DNA of 39,917 nt, taken from positions 1-39,917 of the forward strand of contig DATBPY010000148.1 in assembly GCA_036561085.1 (NCBI GenBank), in the 5' to 3' direction. Numbering within the stretch: the first letter of the stretch is position 1; each line of letters starts with the position of its first letter. Shown here in pieces: positions 1-8,003 of this stretch. The translations under genes were made by a program, and so were the position numbers. A model generated the notes under the pieces. It was not told the DNA's origin, did not search any database, and saw nothing but the letters and a program-made list of their open reading frames with translations. Source of the DNA: CAILHX01 sp036561085. GTDB lineage: Bacteria > Pseudomonadota > Gammaproteobacteria > Burkholderiales > Methylophilaceae.

Positions 1-546
1 GCGGTGTTCCCATTCATCAAATTCCCGGGCGTGGATACCATACTGGGTCCGGAGATGAAATCGACAGGTGAAGTCATGGGTGTGGGCGCGACATTCGCGG
101 AAGCTTTCGTGAAGTCACAACTAGGCGCGGGCACCAAATTACCTACAGGCGGCAAAGCGTTTATCAGCGTGCGGCGCGAAGGTCGTGAGAAAGTCATTGA
201 GATCGCGCAATCGCTGGTGGATCTGGGCTTCCAGTTGGTAGCCACTACCGGCACTGCGGAAGCATTATCGGATGCCGGCATCAGCGTGACTCCGGTGAAT
301 AAAGTGACGGAAGGCCGTCCGCATATCGTGGATATGATTAAAAACGGTGATATCAGTTTTATCGTTATTGTGGTGGAAAGCAAACGTGCAGTGCAGGATT
401 CTTATGCGATAAGGCGTAGCGCCTTGCAGCAGAAAGTCACTTATTACACCACTTTGGCAGGTGCCAAAGCGGCCTGCGCAGGCATGCGACATATTCAGGA
501 CTTGACTGTAGAGAGCTTGCAAAAGCTGCACAAAAAGCTGGCTTAA
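1..546 (+). CDS. carB: carbamoyl-phosphate synthase large subunit, C-terminal part
   Basis: This is the 3' end of carB; the gene begins upstream of the window and the first codon here is already in frame. CarB uses glutamine-derived ammonia, bicarbonate and two ATP to make carbamoyl phosphate for arginine and pyrimidine synthesis in the cytoplasm. The first ~40 residues carry the family stretch FPGVDTILGPEMKSTGEVMG, the end of the second ATP-grasp half. The rest is the methylglyoxal-synthase-like allosteric domain that binds UMP or ornithine, with NKVTEGRPHIVDMIKNGD and RRSALQQKVTYYTTLAG clearly recognisable. It ends 23 bp before greA on the same strand, so the two may be co-transcribed. Identification is secure; the missing part cannot be judged. 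Confidence 0.96.
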   Translation, partial: AVFPFIKFPGVDTILGPEMKSTGEVMGVGATFAEAFVKSQLGAGTKLPTGGKAFISVRREGREKVIEIAQSLVDLGFQLVATTGTAEALSDAGISVTPVNKVTEGRPHIVDMIKNGDISFIVIVVESKRAVQDSYAIRRSALQQKVTYYTTLAGAKAACAGMRHIQDLTVESLQKLHKKLA

Positions 547-569
547 CAGCATTATTTCTGGGGAACGAA

Positions 570-1052
570 ATGGCAGTGAATAAAATACCGGTGACGGTGC
601 GTGGAGTGGAACTGATGCGTGCCGAATTGCAAAATCTGCGTAGTGTGGAACGCCCGAAAGTCATTGCGGCGATCGCCGAAGCCAGGTCGCACGGCGACCT
701 GTCGGAAAACGCGGAATATGATGCTGCCAAAGAGCGTCAGAGCTTTATCGAAGGGCGGCTCGCGGAGTTGGAGGCCAAGCTTTCCAGTGCCCAGATCATC
801 GATCCTTCTACATTGGATGCAGATGGACGTTGCGTATTCGGCGCCACTATAGATCTGGAAGATGCGGATAGCGGCGATACCGTGACATATCAGATCGTGG
901 GCGAAGACGAAGCCGACATCAAGCAAGGTAAGATATCGGTGAGTGCTCCTATTGCGCGCGCACTGATCGGAAAATCGGTGGGCGATGTGGTTGAAGTGAA
1001 TGCGCCGGGCGGTATTCGTTCTTATGAGATCGCGGATGTACGGTATATCTAG
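570..1052 (+). CDS. greA: transcription elongation factor GreA
   Basis: GreA binds the RNA polymerase secondary channel and stimulates cleavage of backtracked transcripts, rescuing stalled elongation complexes. The 160-residue product has the usual family length: an N-terminal coiled coil containing the signature EARSHGDLSENAEYDAAKE (about residues 31-49, with the acidic tip residues), then a C-terminal FKBP-like domain ending in the typical GGIRSYEIADV. A purine-rich GGGGA precedes the ATG by a few bases. It sits between carB and a small membrane-protein gene, all on the plus strand with gaps of about 20 bp, consistent with an operon. Carriage of greA downstream of carB is common in proteobacteria. 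Confidence 0.97.
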   Translation: MAVNKIPVTVRGVELMRAELQNLRSVERPKVIAAIAEARSHGDLSENAEYDAAKERQSFIEGRLAELEAKLSSAQIIDPSTLDADGRCVFGATIDLEDADSGDTVTYQIVGEDEADIKQGKISVSAPIARALIGKSVGDVVEVNAPGGIRSYEIADVRYI

Positions 1053-1073
1053 AGTTTATAACTAGGAGCTATG

Positions 1074-1526
1074 ATGCAGCGCTTGTTTGACCAGTTTGCT
1101 CTAATACTGACGACCGCCTGGGTAGGCGCTTTGTGGGCAATAGGTTTTCTGGCTGTGCAAGTACTGTTCAGGAATCTGGATCATGCAATCGCCGGAACGC
1201 TGGCGGGTCAAATGTTCACTTTGCTATCCTATTTCGGCATCGTCTCTGCGTTCATCCTGATGATACATCGCGTCTCCAGCTTCGGCGTAGAAGCCCTCAA
1301 GCAGGCCTATTTCTGGATCCTCGTAGCCATGCTGGCCTTGATACTGGCCGGGCAATTCGGCATACAACCCATACTGGCGCATCTTAAATCTCAGGCAGGT
1401 GCCGTGGATGTGATGCAAAGTGTATTTGCGGACCGTTTCAAACACTGGCACGGCATTGCCAGTATCGCTTATCTGGTGGAATGTATACTCGGCGGTGCTT
1501 TGGTACTGAAAGCTAAGGCAGTGTGA
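1074..1526 (+). CDS. DUF4149-type (TMEM205-like) integral membrane protein
   Basis: A small inner-membrane protein of about 150 residues with four predicted hydrophobic segments (roughly residues 8-30, 43-66, 78-100 and 128-147). Sequence features such as ALWAIGFLAVQVLF at the first helix and FADRFKHWHGIASIAYLVE before the last match the DUF4149 family that follows greA in many betaproteobacteria. Its biochemical role is unknown. Two adjacent ATG codons occur (1071 and 1074). The AGGAG at 1064-1068 leaves only 2 nt to the first but 5 nt to the second, so I chose 1074. The gene converges on yhbY and overlaps its 3' end by 14 bp (1513-1526). Confidence 0.8.
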   Translation: MQRLFDQFALILTTAWVGALWAIGFLAVQVLFRNLDHAIAGTLAGQMFTLLSYFGIVSAFILMIHRVSSFGVEALKQAYFWILVAMLALILAGQFGIQPILAHLKSQAGAVDVMQSVFADRFKHWHGIASIAYLVECILGGALVLKAKAV

Positions 1527-1806
1527 TCTGCGGTTTTTCCGCACGGCGATAGATCACCAGTTGTTTTCCGATATGCTGCACTGCCGTTGCGTGAAGCTGT
1601 TCGCATATCTGCTCCAGGATCTGAGTACGTGTGGCGCGCTCGTCGCTTTGTACCTTGATCTTGATCAGTTCATGCGCTTTCAAGCTCACATCAAGTTCTT
1701 TCAATACTTCTTCTGACAAACCTTTATTGCCTATCATCACTACCGGATTGAGCGCGTGACCGGCAGCGCGTAAAAAACTGATTTGTTTGGAATTAAGTTT
1801 TAACAT
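1513..1806 (-). CDS. yhbY: CRM-domain ribosome assembly RNA-binding protein YhbY
   Basis: YhbY is a small single-domain CRM (KH-like) RNA-binding protein associated with pre-50S ribosomal particles. The 97-residue product starts MLKLNSKQISFLRAAGHAL and has the GNKG loop (VVMIGNKGLSEEV) characteristic of the RNA-binding face, followed by LKAHELIKIKV. The open frame extends 30 codons upstream, but that part would overlap rlmE and has no homology, so I use the ATG at 1806, preceded by GAAAGAAG on the minus strand. It is divergent from rlmE (48 bp apart) and convergent with the DUF4149 gene, the same arrangement as yhbY/rlmE in enterobacteria. Both divergent genes act on the 50S subunit. Confidence 0.93.
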   Translation of the reverse strand: MLKLNSKQISFLRAAGHALNPVVMIGNKGLSEEVLKELDVSLKAHELIKIKVQSDERATRTQILEQICEQLHATAVQHIGKQLVIYRRAEKPQITLP

Positions 1807-1828
1807 GTGCTTCTTTCTATAAAGATAC

Positions 1829-1837
1829 ATTATAACA
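1829..1837 (-). promoter_or_regulatory. extended -10 promoter element for yhbY
   Basis: On the minus strand the sequence reads TGTTATAAT, a perfect sigma-70 TATAAT with an upstream TG (extended -10). No good -35 hexamer is seen, as is usual for extended -10 promoters. Transcription would begin near 1822, leaving a short leader before the yhbY ATG at 1806. The same TGTTATAAT motif occurs upstream of dgkA. Confidence 0.55.
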
Positions 1838-1854
1838 AACGGTCGAAATTCAAA

Positions 1855-2481
1855 ATGAAAAGAACAAGAACCAGCAAAGCATGGATGCGCGAGCATCTCA
1901 ACGACGAGTTCGTTAAGCTAGCCAACAAGCAAGGGTACCGCTCGCGTGCTGCCTATAAGCTGATGGAGCTGGATGATAAAGACAAGCTGATCAAACCGGG
2001 TACTACGGTAGTGGATCTGGGTGCTGCCCCGGGTAGTTGGTCGCAAGTCGTTGTGGAGCGCCTGCAAGGCAATGGGCGGGTGATCGCGCTCGATATGCTG
2101 GAAATGCAAGCCATGCACGGTGTCGAATTCATTCAGGGCGATTTCACCGAGAGTGCCGTACTGAAACAATTGGAAAATTCTCTTAATGGCATGAAGATAG
2201 ACCTTGTAATTTCAGATATGGCCCCCAATATGAGTGGGGTTGAGTTGGTGGATCAGGCGCGAGCGATACATCTTACTGAATTGGCATTAGATTTTGCCGT
2301 GCAGTGGCTGCAACCGAATGGGCGTTTGTTGGTCAAAACTTTTATCGGTAGCGGATTCGATGAAACAGTCGCTGCGACCCGTCGTTATTTTGATAAGGTG
2401 ATGACACGCAAGCCTAAAGCATCACGTGATCGTAGCAGTGAAGTCTATTTGCTAGGGTTGGGACGTAATACGCAAATGTAG
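1855..2481 (+). CDS. rlmE: 23S rRNA (uridine(2552)-2'-O)-methyltransferase RlmE/FtsJ
   Basis: RlmE methylates the 2'-O of U2552 in the A-loop of 23S rRNA late in 50S assembly, using S-adenosylmethionine. The 208-residue product matches the family length. Visible features are the SAM-binding motif VVDLGAAPGSWSQ and the K-D-K-E catalytic set: SRAAYKLMELD (Lys), VISDMAPNMSG (Asp), LLVKTFIGSG (Lys) and RDRSSEVYLL (Glu). The frame is open further upstream, but the family N-terminus (MKRTRTSKAWMREHL) begins at 1855. It lies 75 bp upstream of ftsH, the conserved rlmE-ftsH pair, and diverges from yhbY. Confidence 0.96.
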   Translation: MKRTRTSKAWMREHLNDEFVKLANKQGYRSRAAYKLMELDDKDKLIKPGTTVVDLGAAPGSWSQVVVERLQGNGRVIALDMLEMQAMHGVEFIQGDFTESAVLKQLENSLNGMKIDLVISDMAPNMSGVELVDQARAIHLTELALDFAVQWLQPNGRLLVKTFIGSGFDETVAATRRYFDKVMTRKPKASRDRSSEVYLLGLGRNTQM

Positions 2482-2556
2482 TTGCGAGTGCATGGCAGCA
2501 AACAAACTGTATTCGGTTTAGAATAGATCGTACATTTCATTTTTTGAAAGCATAAT

Positions 2557-4458
2557 GTGAACAACATATTAAGAAATATCTTTATCTGGGTGCTGGTAGC
2601 ACTGGTACTGATTTCCGTGTTCAACCAGTTTGGCTTGCCGCATAACACCGATGCCAAAGAGGTGACTTATTCTGCTTTCCTCACAGAGGTTAAACAAGGC
2701 AATATCGCCAGCGTCACCATTCAAGGCCACGTGCTGCATGGTAAAGGTACCGACGGCAAGAACCTGACCACTTTTGCGCCTCAGGATATGTGGTTGATTT
2801 CCGATCTACTCAAGAACAATGTCACTGTGGATGCCAAGCCGCCAGAAGAGCCGTCCATGCTGATGAATGTTTTCGTGTCCTGGTTCCCTATGTTGTTGCT
2901 CATCGGGGTATGGGTATTCTTCATGCGCCAGATGCAGGGCGGCGGGAAGGGCGGTGCGTTCTCCTTCGGCAAAAGCAAGGCGCGCCTGTTGGATGAAGAC
3001 AATAACCAGGTGACTTTTGCCGACGTAGCCGGTTGCGATGAGGCTAAGGAAGAAGTGTCTGAATTGGTCGAATTTCTGCGAGATCCTACCAAATTCCAGA
3101 AACTGGGTGGACGCATCCCACGGGGCGTGTTGATGGTGGGTAATCCAGGTACCGGTAAAACCCTGCTGGCGCGTGCTATCGCGGGCGAAGCTAAAGTCCC
3201 ATTCTTCAGTATCTCCGGTTCCGACTTCGTCGAAATGTTTGTCGGCGTGGGTGCCGCACGTGTGCGCGACATGTTCGAACAAGCCAAGAAGAATTCCCCT
3301 TGTATCATCTTCATTGACGAAATCGATGCAGTAGGTCGCCAACGCGGTGCAGGTCTGGGCGGCGGTAACGACGAACGCGAACAGACACTCAACCAGATGC
3401 TGGTAGAGATGGATGGTTTTGAAGCCAGCGTGGGTGTGATCGTGATCGCAGCCACTAACAGGCCTGACGTACTTGATCCGGCGTTATTGCGTCCCGGTCG
3501 TTTCGACCGCCAAGTAGTAGTGCCGCTGCCTGATATACGCGGTCGTGAGCAGATTCTGCTGGTGCACATGCGCAAAGTGCCTATCGATGCCGATGTAAAG
3601 GCCGATATCATCGCACGCGGTACTCCCGGATTCTCAGGTGCCGACTTGGCCAATCTGGTCAACGAAGCGGCTCTGTTCGCTGCACGCTTTAACAAGCGTG
3701 TGGTGGATATGCATGATTTCGAGAAAGCCAAAGACAAGATCATGATGGGCGCTGAACGCCGCAGCATGGTGATGAGCGAAGATGAAAAACAAAACACTGC
3801 ATACCATGAGTCCGGTCATGCCGTAGTCGCCAAATTGTTGCCCAAGGCTGATCCTGTGCATAAGGTCACCATCATTCCGCGTGGTCGTGCATTAGGCGTG
3901 ACCATGCAATTGCCGGAAGAAGACCGTTACGCACATGACAAGATCTTTTTGCTGAATCGCATCGCGATCATGTTTGGCGGCCGTATTGCCGAAGAGTTAT
4001 TCATGAATCAGATGACCACCGGGGCATCCAACGATTTTGAACGCGCCACACAACTGGCACGGGACATGGTCACGCGCTATGGTATGTCGGATGCATTAGG
4101 GCCTATGGTGTACGGCGAAAACGAGGGTGAAGTGTTCCTCGGTCGGTCGGTCACCACCAGCAAGAATGTGTCGGAAGCAACGATGCAAAAAGTGGATGCC
4201 GAGATTCGCCGCATCATTGACGAGCAGTACGGGCTAGCCCGCAAACTGCTGGAAGATAACCGCGACAAGGTCGAAGCCATGACCAAAGCGTTGTTGGAAT
4301 GGGAAACCATAGATGCAGAACAGATCAATGACATCATGGAAGGTAAAGCACCGCGGCCTCCAAAGCCGGCTCCGGTGAAGCCTACTACGCCTCCGTCGGA
4401 TAACGACGCTTCAGGTGTTACCGTGAGCATTTCCAGCAAGCACGCGCAGGGAACCTGA
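2557..4458 (+). CDS. ftsH: ATP-dependent zinc metalloprotease FtsH
   Basis: FtsH is the membrane-anchored AAA+ protease that degrades unassembled membrane proteins and regulatory proteins such as sigma-32 and LpxC. The 633-residue product has two membrane segments (about residues 7-23 and 102-123) flanking a periplasmic domain. It then has an AAA module with Walker A GNPGTGKT (about 195-202), Walker B FIDEIDAVGRQR and the second region of homology ATNRPDVLDPALLRPGRFDR. The M41 protease follows, with zinc site HESGH (417-421) and the third ligand Asp near 493 in TGASNDFERAT. The start is GTG at 2557; the overlapping ATG at 2555 runs straight into TGA. It heads rlmE-ftsH-folP-glmM. No sigma-32 promoter was recognised upstream. 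Confidence 0.97.
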   Translation: MNNILRNIFIWVLVALVLISVFNQFGLPHNTDAKEVTYSAFLTEVKQGNIASVTIQGHVLHGKGTDGKNLTTFAPQDMWLISDLLKNNVTVDAKPPEEPSMLMNVFVSWFPMLLLIGVWVFFMRQMQGGGKGGAFSFGKSKARLLDEDNNQVTFADVAGCDEAKEEVSELVEFLRDPTKFQKLGGRIPRGVLMVGNPGTGKTLLARAIAGEAKVPFFSISGSDFVEMFVGVGAARVRDMFEQAKKNSPCIIFIDEIDAVGRQRGAGLGGGNDEREQTLNQMLVEMDGFEASVGVIVIAATNRPDVLDPALLRPGRFDRQVVVPLPDIRGREQILLVHMRKVPIDADVKADIIARGTPGFSGADLANLVNEAALFAARFNKRVVDMHDFEKAKDKIMMGAERRSMVMSEDEKQNTAYHESGHAVVAKLLPKADPVHKVTIIPRGRALGVTMQLPEEDRYAHDKIFLLNRIAIMFGGRIAEELFMNQMTTGASNDFERATQLARDMVTRYGMSDALGPMVYGENEGEVFLGRSVTTSKNVSEATMQKVDAEIRRIIDEQYGLARKLLEDNRDKVEAMTKALLEWETIDAEQINDIMEGKAPRPPKPAPVKPTTPPSDNDASGVTVSISSKHAQGT

Positions 4459-4468
4459 TTCGAAACAG

Positions 4469-4501
4469 GGGGTGAAGATAGGAGCTTCTCTTCTTCACCC
4501 C
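4469..4501 (+). terminator. 10-bp stem-loop between ftsH and folP
   Basis: GGGGTGAAGA (4469-4478) pairs perfectly with TCTTCACCCC (4492-4501) around a 13-nt loop. The sequence after it is TTAGTCTTTT, only a weak U-tract. It ends 10 nt before the folP start. It may be a partial terminator or attenuator, or an mRNA-processing structure lowering folP-glmM relative to ftsH. The loop contains the only AGGAG near folP. Confidence 0.5.
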
Positions 4502-4511
4502 TTAGTCTTTT

Positions 4512-5363
4512 ATGTTCTCCTGCGGCAAATTCCAACTTGAACTCTCTCGCCCATTGGTCATGGGCATCATTAACGTTACACCGGATTCTTTTTCTGACGG
4601 CGGACGTTATAACAATGCACAGGCGGCCATCGCTCACGGTTTGGCGCTGGTAGCAGAAGGTGCTGATATTCTCGATATAGGGGGTGAATCCACCCGGCCG
4701 GGAGCAACCCCGGTATCGTTGGAACAAGAGCTGGTAAGAGTGTTACCGGTGATTGAAGCATTGAGTCGACAAATCGCCATCCCCATTTCCATAGATACTT
4801 ACAAGCCGCAAGTGATGCGGGCAGCTATTGCTGCGGGCGCCAGCATCGTCAATGATGTACGTGCGCTGCAAGAGCCGGGCGCGATCGAAGTGATCGCCAG
4901 CAATGATGTCGGCGTGTGTTTGATGCATGCTCAAGGTACGCCGCAGAACATGCAGAATGATCCCCATTATGACGATGTGGTATCGGAAGTGGCGACGTTT
5001 CTGCAAGGGCGTGCGCGGACATTGTTGGATGCCGGTGTTGCGGAGAATCGCATTTGTATAGATCCAGGATTCGGCTTTGGTAAAAGAAGCTGTCACAATA
5101 TCGCTTTGTTGAAAGAGTTACCGGCACTGTGTGGACTGGGTTATCCGGTTCTGGTGGGTCTTTCGCGAAAGTCGGTACTAGGGCAGATCGCAGGGGACGG
5201 GATAGAAAATCGGCTATCGGCCAGTATCTCGGCAGCGATGATCGCAGCGATGAAAGGTGCTGCTATTATTCGCGTACACGATGTTAAGGCCACATCAGAT
5301 GCTCTCAAGATCTTGCAAGCGATGGAAATGACAGTGAAAACGACCATGGAAGACAGTGCATGA
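4512..5363 (+). CDS. folP: dihydropteroate synthase
   Basis: FolP condenses p-aminobenzoate with 6-hydroxymethyl-7,8-dihydropterin diphosphate to give 7,8-dihydropteroate in folate synthesis; it is the sulfonamide target. The 283-residue TIM-barrel protein shows the family signatures VMGIINVTPDSFSDGG (about residues 17-32), DIGGESTRPGA, the SIDTYKP strand, DPGFGFGKRSCHN and VGLSRKSVLGQ. The ATG at 4512 gives the expected N-terminal length, but no Shine-Dalgarno sequence is visible; the nearest AGGAG is 27 nt upstream inside a hairpin loop. The 3' end overlaps glmM by 4 nt (ATGA), which suggests translational coupling. folK, the preceding pathway step, is at 38170-38664. Confidence 0.96.
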   Translation: MFSCGKFQLELSRPLVMGIINVTPDSFSDGGRYNNAQAAIAHGLALVAEGADILDIGGESTRPGATPVSLEQELVRVLPVIEALSRQIAIPISIDTYKPQVMRAAIAAGASIVNDVRALQEPGAIEVIASNDVGVCLMHAQGTPQNMQNDPHYDDVVSEVATFLQGRARTLLDAGVAENRICIDPGFGFGKRSCHNIALLKELPALCGLGYPVLVGLSRKSVLGQIAGDGIENRLSASISAAMIAAMKGAAIIRVHDVKATSDALKILQAMEMTVKTTMEDSA

Positions 5364-6715
5364 GCAGAAAATATTTTGGCACCGATGGCATTCGAGGACG
5401 CGTTGGCGAAACGCCCATTACTCCGGATTTCATGATGCGACTGGGGTATGCCGCTGGGCGTGTGCTGACCACCATCGATGATCATCTGGCTGCCGACGCG
5501 CATCCTGCCGTCGTCATTGGCAAGGACACACGCATTTCAGGCTATATGCTGGAATCAGCTTTGCAAGCGGGCCTATCAGCAGCTGGTGTAGACGTATTGC
5601 TTACCGGCCCCATGCCCACTCCGGCGATCGCTTATCTGACCCGTGCTTTAAGGGCGCAGGCAGGTATCGTGATCTCCGCCTCGCATAATCCGTTTGAAGA
5701 TAACGGTATCAAATTCTTTTCCAGTTCCGGTACCAAGTTAGCCGACGACATTGAATGCAGGATCGAGGAGGCGCTCGACCAACCCATGCCGGTACAGCCT
5801 TCCATCAAACTGGGCAAGGCACGTCGTATCAACGATGCAGTAGGGCGGTATATCGAATTCTGCAAAAGCACGTTTCCCAACGACCTTGACCTGCGCGGCC
5901 TGAAGATCGTGGTGGATTGCGCCCATGGGGCCGCCTATCATATTGCGCCGCATGTGCTGCATGAATTAGGCGCTGAAGTGGTGAGCCTGGGAGTGCAACC
6001 GGACGGCCTCAATATCAACCATGAATGCGGTTCCACGCATCCGCAAGCCATGCAGAAAGCCGTGCGTGAGCACGGTGCCGATCTGGGCATCGCACTCGAT
6101 GGCGATGGCGATAGACTCATCATGGTAGATAGTACCGGCAAATTATTGGATGGTGACGAGTTGCTCTTCATCATTGTGGCGCACCGTCAAAAAGCCAGCC
6201 AATTGCAGGGCGGAGTCGTAGGAACCTTGATGACCAACCTGGCTTTCGAACATACTGTTGCCAAACTGAACATCCCCTTCGTGCGTGCGCAGGTCGGCGA
6301 TCGTTATGTGCTGGAGACCATGCATGAAAATGGATGGTTACTGGGAGGAGAGAATTCAGGCCATATCCTGTGCTTGGATAAACATACCACCGGCGACGGT
6401 ATTATCGCTGCACTACAAGTGCTGGCAGCGATGCGCGAAAGCAAGAGCAGTTTGCAGACACTTTCCACACAACTGACCCTGTATCCTCAGGTACTGGTGA
6501 ATGTGAAGATCAAAGACAAGATCGATTTAGACGGCAATGCCACTATTCAATCTGCAGTGAAAAAGGCGGAGCAGGAGCTGAACGGAGCGGGGCGTGTGCT
6601 GCTGCGAGCTTCCGGCACGGAGCCTAAGATCAGGGTGATGGTGGAAGGCCAGCAGCGACAACAGGTCGAGATGCTGGCAGCCCAGATCGCCGAAGTTGTG
6701 AGTTCTTCCTGTTGA
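5360..6715 (+). CDS. glmM: phosphoglucosamine mutase
   Basis: GlmM interconverts glucosamine-6-phosphate and glucosamine-1-phosphate, feeding UDP-GlcNAc for peptidoglycan and LPS. The 451-residue product has the four-domain phosphohexomutase layout: N-terminal KYFGTDGIRGRVG, the catalytic phosphoserine loop ISASHNP (Ser108), the metal-binding loop LDGDGDRLIMVD, the sugar-binding GGENSGHILCLD and the phosphate-binding C-terminal RASGTEPKIRVMVEG. It overlaps folP by ATGA. In many betaproteobacteria glmM is followed directly by pstSCAB-phoU-phoBR. Here the pst genes are 6 kb away on the opposite strand, with a lipid/glycan gene block between. Confidence 0.97.
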   Translation: MSRKYFGTDGIRGRVGETPITPDFMMRLGYAAGRVLTTIDDHLAADAHPAVVIGKDTRISGYMLESALQAGLSAAGVDVLLTGPMPTPAIAYLTRALRAQAGIVISASHNPFEDNGIKFFSSSGTKLADDIECRIEEALDQPMPVQPSIKLGKARRINDAVGRYIEFCKSTFPNDLDLRGLKIVVDCAHGAAYHIAPHVLHELGAEVVSLGVQPDGLNINHECGSTHPQAMQKAVREHGADLGIALDGDGDRLIMVDSTGKLLDGDELLFIIVAHRQKASQLQGGVVGTLMTNLAFEHTVAKLNIPFVRAQVGDRYVLETMHENGWLLGGENSGHILCLDKHTTGDGIIAALQVLAAMRESKSSLQTLSTQLTLYPQVLVNVKIKDKIDLDGNATIQSAVKKAEQELNGAGRVLLRASGTEPKIRVMVEGQQRQQVEMLAAQIAEVVSSSC

Positions 6716-6815
6716 TTAGCAAACAGCGGCTAAAAGAACTCTATCTATATGATGTAAAATGCATTCTTCACCAGAAATACACATAAGCTAAACAATTCTG
6801 CAACATTAAAGCGCC

Positions 6816-8003
6816 ATGCTTCGCGGCATGGACGATTTTCCCGCTCAGCCTCTAAAAACAGCCCCCAGCATTGCATTGGTGACCGAAACCTGGCCGCCTG
6901 AGATCAATGGCGTCGCGATGACGTTGTCACGTTTGGCGCACGGTTTGAGCAATCGCGGCTGGAAAGTGAGCTTGGTCAGACCCCGTCAACAAGTTGTTGC
7001 CGACGACCTGCATGAACATGTTCTGGTGCCGGGTTTGCCTATCCCGGGATACGCGGGATTGCGTTTTGGTTTACCGGTTCGCAATACCCTGTTACGACTT
7101 TGGTCCAAACAACGTCCGGACGTGGTGCATATCGCGACCGAAGGGCCTTTAGGTTGGGCCGCTATCAAAGTGGCAAAGAAGCTTCAGATACCTATCACCA
7201 GTAGCTTTCATACCAATTTTCATCGTTACTGCCGCCATTATCGCCTAGGCAGCATCCGCCGTCCGGTCGAGCGTTATCTGCGCGACTTTCATAATCAGGC
7301 CAGCTGCACCATGACTCCCAACGAGGCGCTTTCCCAAACGTTACGCCAGGAAGGCTATCGCAATGTGTACACCGTTGGACGTGGCATCGATGCTGACTTG
7401 TTCAATCCGCGTCACCGTAGCGAAGCTTTGCGTAAGCAATGGGGGGTCACGCCGGATGATCTGGTGGTGATCCACGTCGGCAGAATGGCGGCGGAGAAAA
7501 ATCTACAAGCCGCCGCAGATACATTCGATCAAATCGCTCAGACTCATCCCAATGCCAAAATGGTATGGGTAGGTGACGGTCCGCAATTGAAAGCCATCAG
7601 CAAGCGCCATCCCAACCATATTTTTACCGGTTCTAAATTAGGGATTGATCTGGCTGAACATTACGCTTCCGCCGATATGTTCCTGTTCCCCAGCATGACT
7701 GAGACTTTCGGCAATGTAGTCTTGGAAGCCATGTCTAGCGGACTTGCCGTGGTGGCCTACCGCTACGCCGCTGCCGAAACCTATATCAACGACGGCAAAA
7801 GCGGTTTGCTGGCCGAATTCGGTGATCTGCAGCAATTTCAACATCAAGCAAAGTCTTTGACCGGAAACCTACGTGCTATCAGATCGGTTGGAGCATCTGC
7901 ACGCAAGGCAATAGAAGATCAACCTTGGGATGAGGTTTGCATGAAATTCGAATCCCTGTTGCAAGCTGCTGTGAAAGGAGAAGCGCTATGTCTCACCGCA
8001 TAA
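6816..8003 (+). CDS. family 4 glycosyltransferase, SQD2/MgtA-like
   Basis: A 395-residue retaining GT-B glycosyltransferase. The N-terminal half begins with a typical TETWPPEINGVAMTLSRLAH strand-loop-helix and includes SSFHTNFHRYCRHYR. The C-terminal half has the nucleotide-sugar site GRMAAEKNL and the E-x7-E motif ETFGNVVLE (Glu296 and Glu304). The HTNF/HTHVP-like loop and overall pattern resemble enzymes that glycosylate lipid acceptors: plant/cyanobacterial SQD2 (sulfoquinovosyl-diacylglycerol synthase) and actinobacterial MgtA. The sugar donor and acceptor cannot be read from sequence. The start is uncertain: ATG 6816 or in-frame ATG 6828, both in a small hairpin, with no clear Shine-Dalgarno site. 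Its 3' end overlaps the PAP2 gene by 16 nt, so the two are probably co-expressed. Confidence 0.82.
   Translation: MLRGMDDFPAQPLKTAPSIALVTETWPPEINGVAMTLSRLAHGLSNRGWKVSLVRPRQQVVADDLHEHVLVPGLPIPGYAGLRFGLPVRNTLLRLWSKQRPDVVHIATEGPLGWAAIKVAKKLQIPITSSFHTNFHRYCRHYRLGSIRRPVERYLRDFHNQASCTMTPNEALSQTLRQEGYRNVYTVGRGIDADLFNPRHRSEALRKQWGVTPDDLVVIHVGRMAAEKNLQAAADTFDQIAQTHPNAKMVWVGDGPQLKAISKRHPNHIFTGSKLGIDLAEHYASADMFLFPSMTETFGNVVLEAMSSGLAVVAYRYAAAETYINDGKSGLLAEFGDLQQFQHQAKSLTGNLRAIRSVGASARKAIEDQPWDEVCMKFESLLQAAVKGEALCLTA

Noticed and set aside
1807..1896. N-terminal extensions of yhbY and rlmE into each other
   Set aside because: They would overlap head to head, have no homology, and lack ribosome-binding sites; the conserved starts are at 1806 and 1855.
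2482..2556. Sigma-32 heat-shock promoter for ftsH
   Set aside because: No CTTGAA/CCCCAT-type pair is visible; a lone TAGAAT (2519-2524) has no -35 partner.
2781..3797. 338-codon open frame antisense to ftsH
   Set aside because: Composition is that of a mirrored gene (Ser/Arg/Pro rich, no recognisable domain), and it lies wholly inside a certain gene.
6716..6815. Pho-box for the first glycosyltransferase
   Set aside because: TGTAAAA at about 6754 has no partner half-site at 11 bp and no -10 at the 9-bp position seen in the other five promoters.
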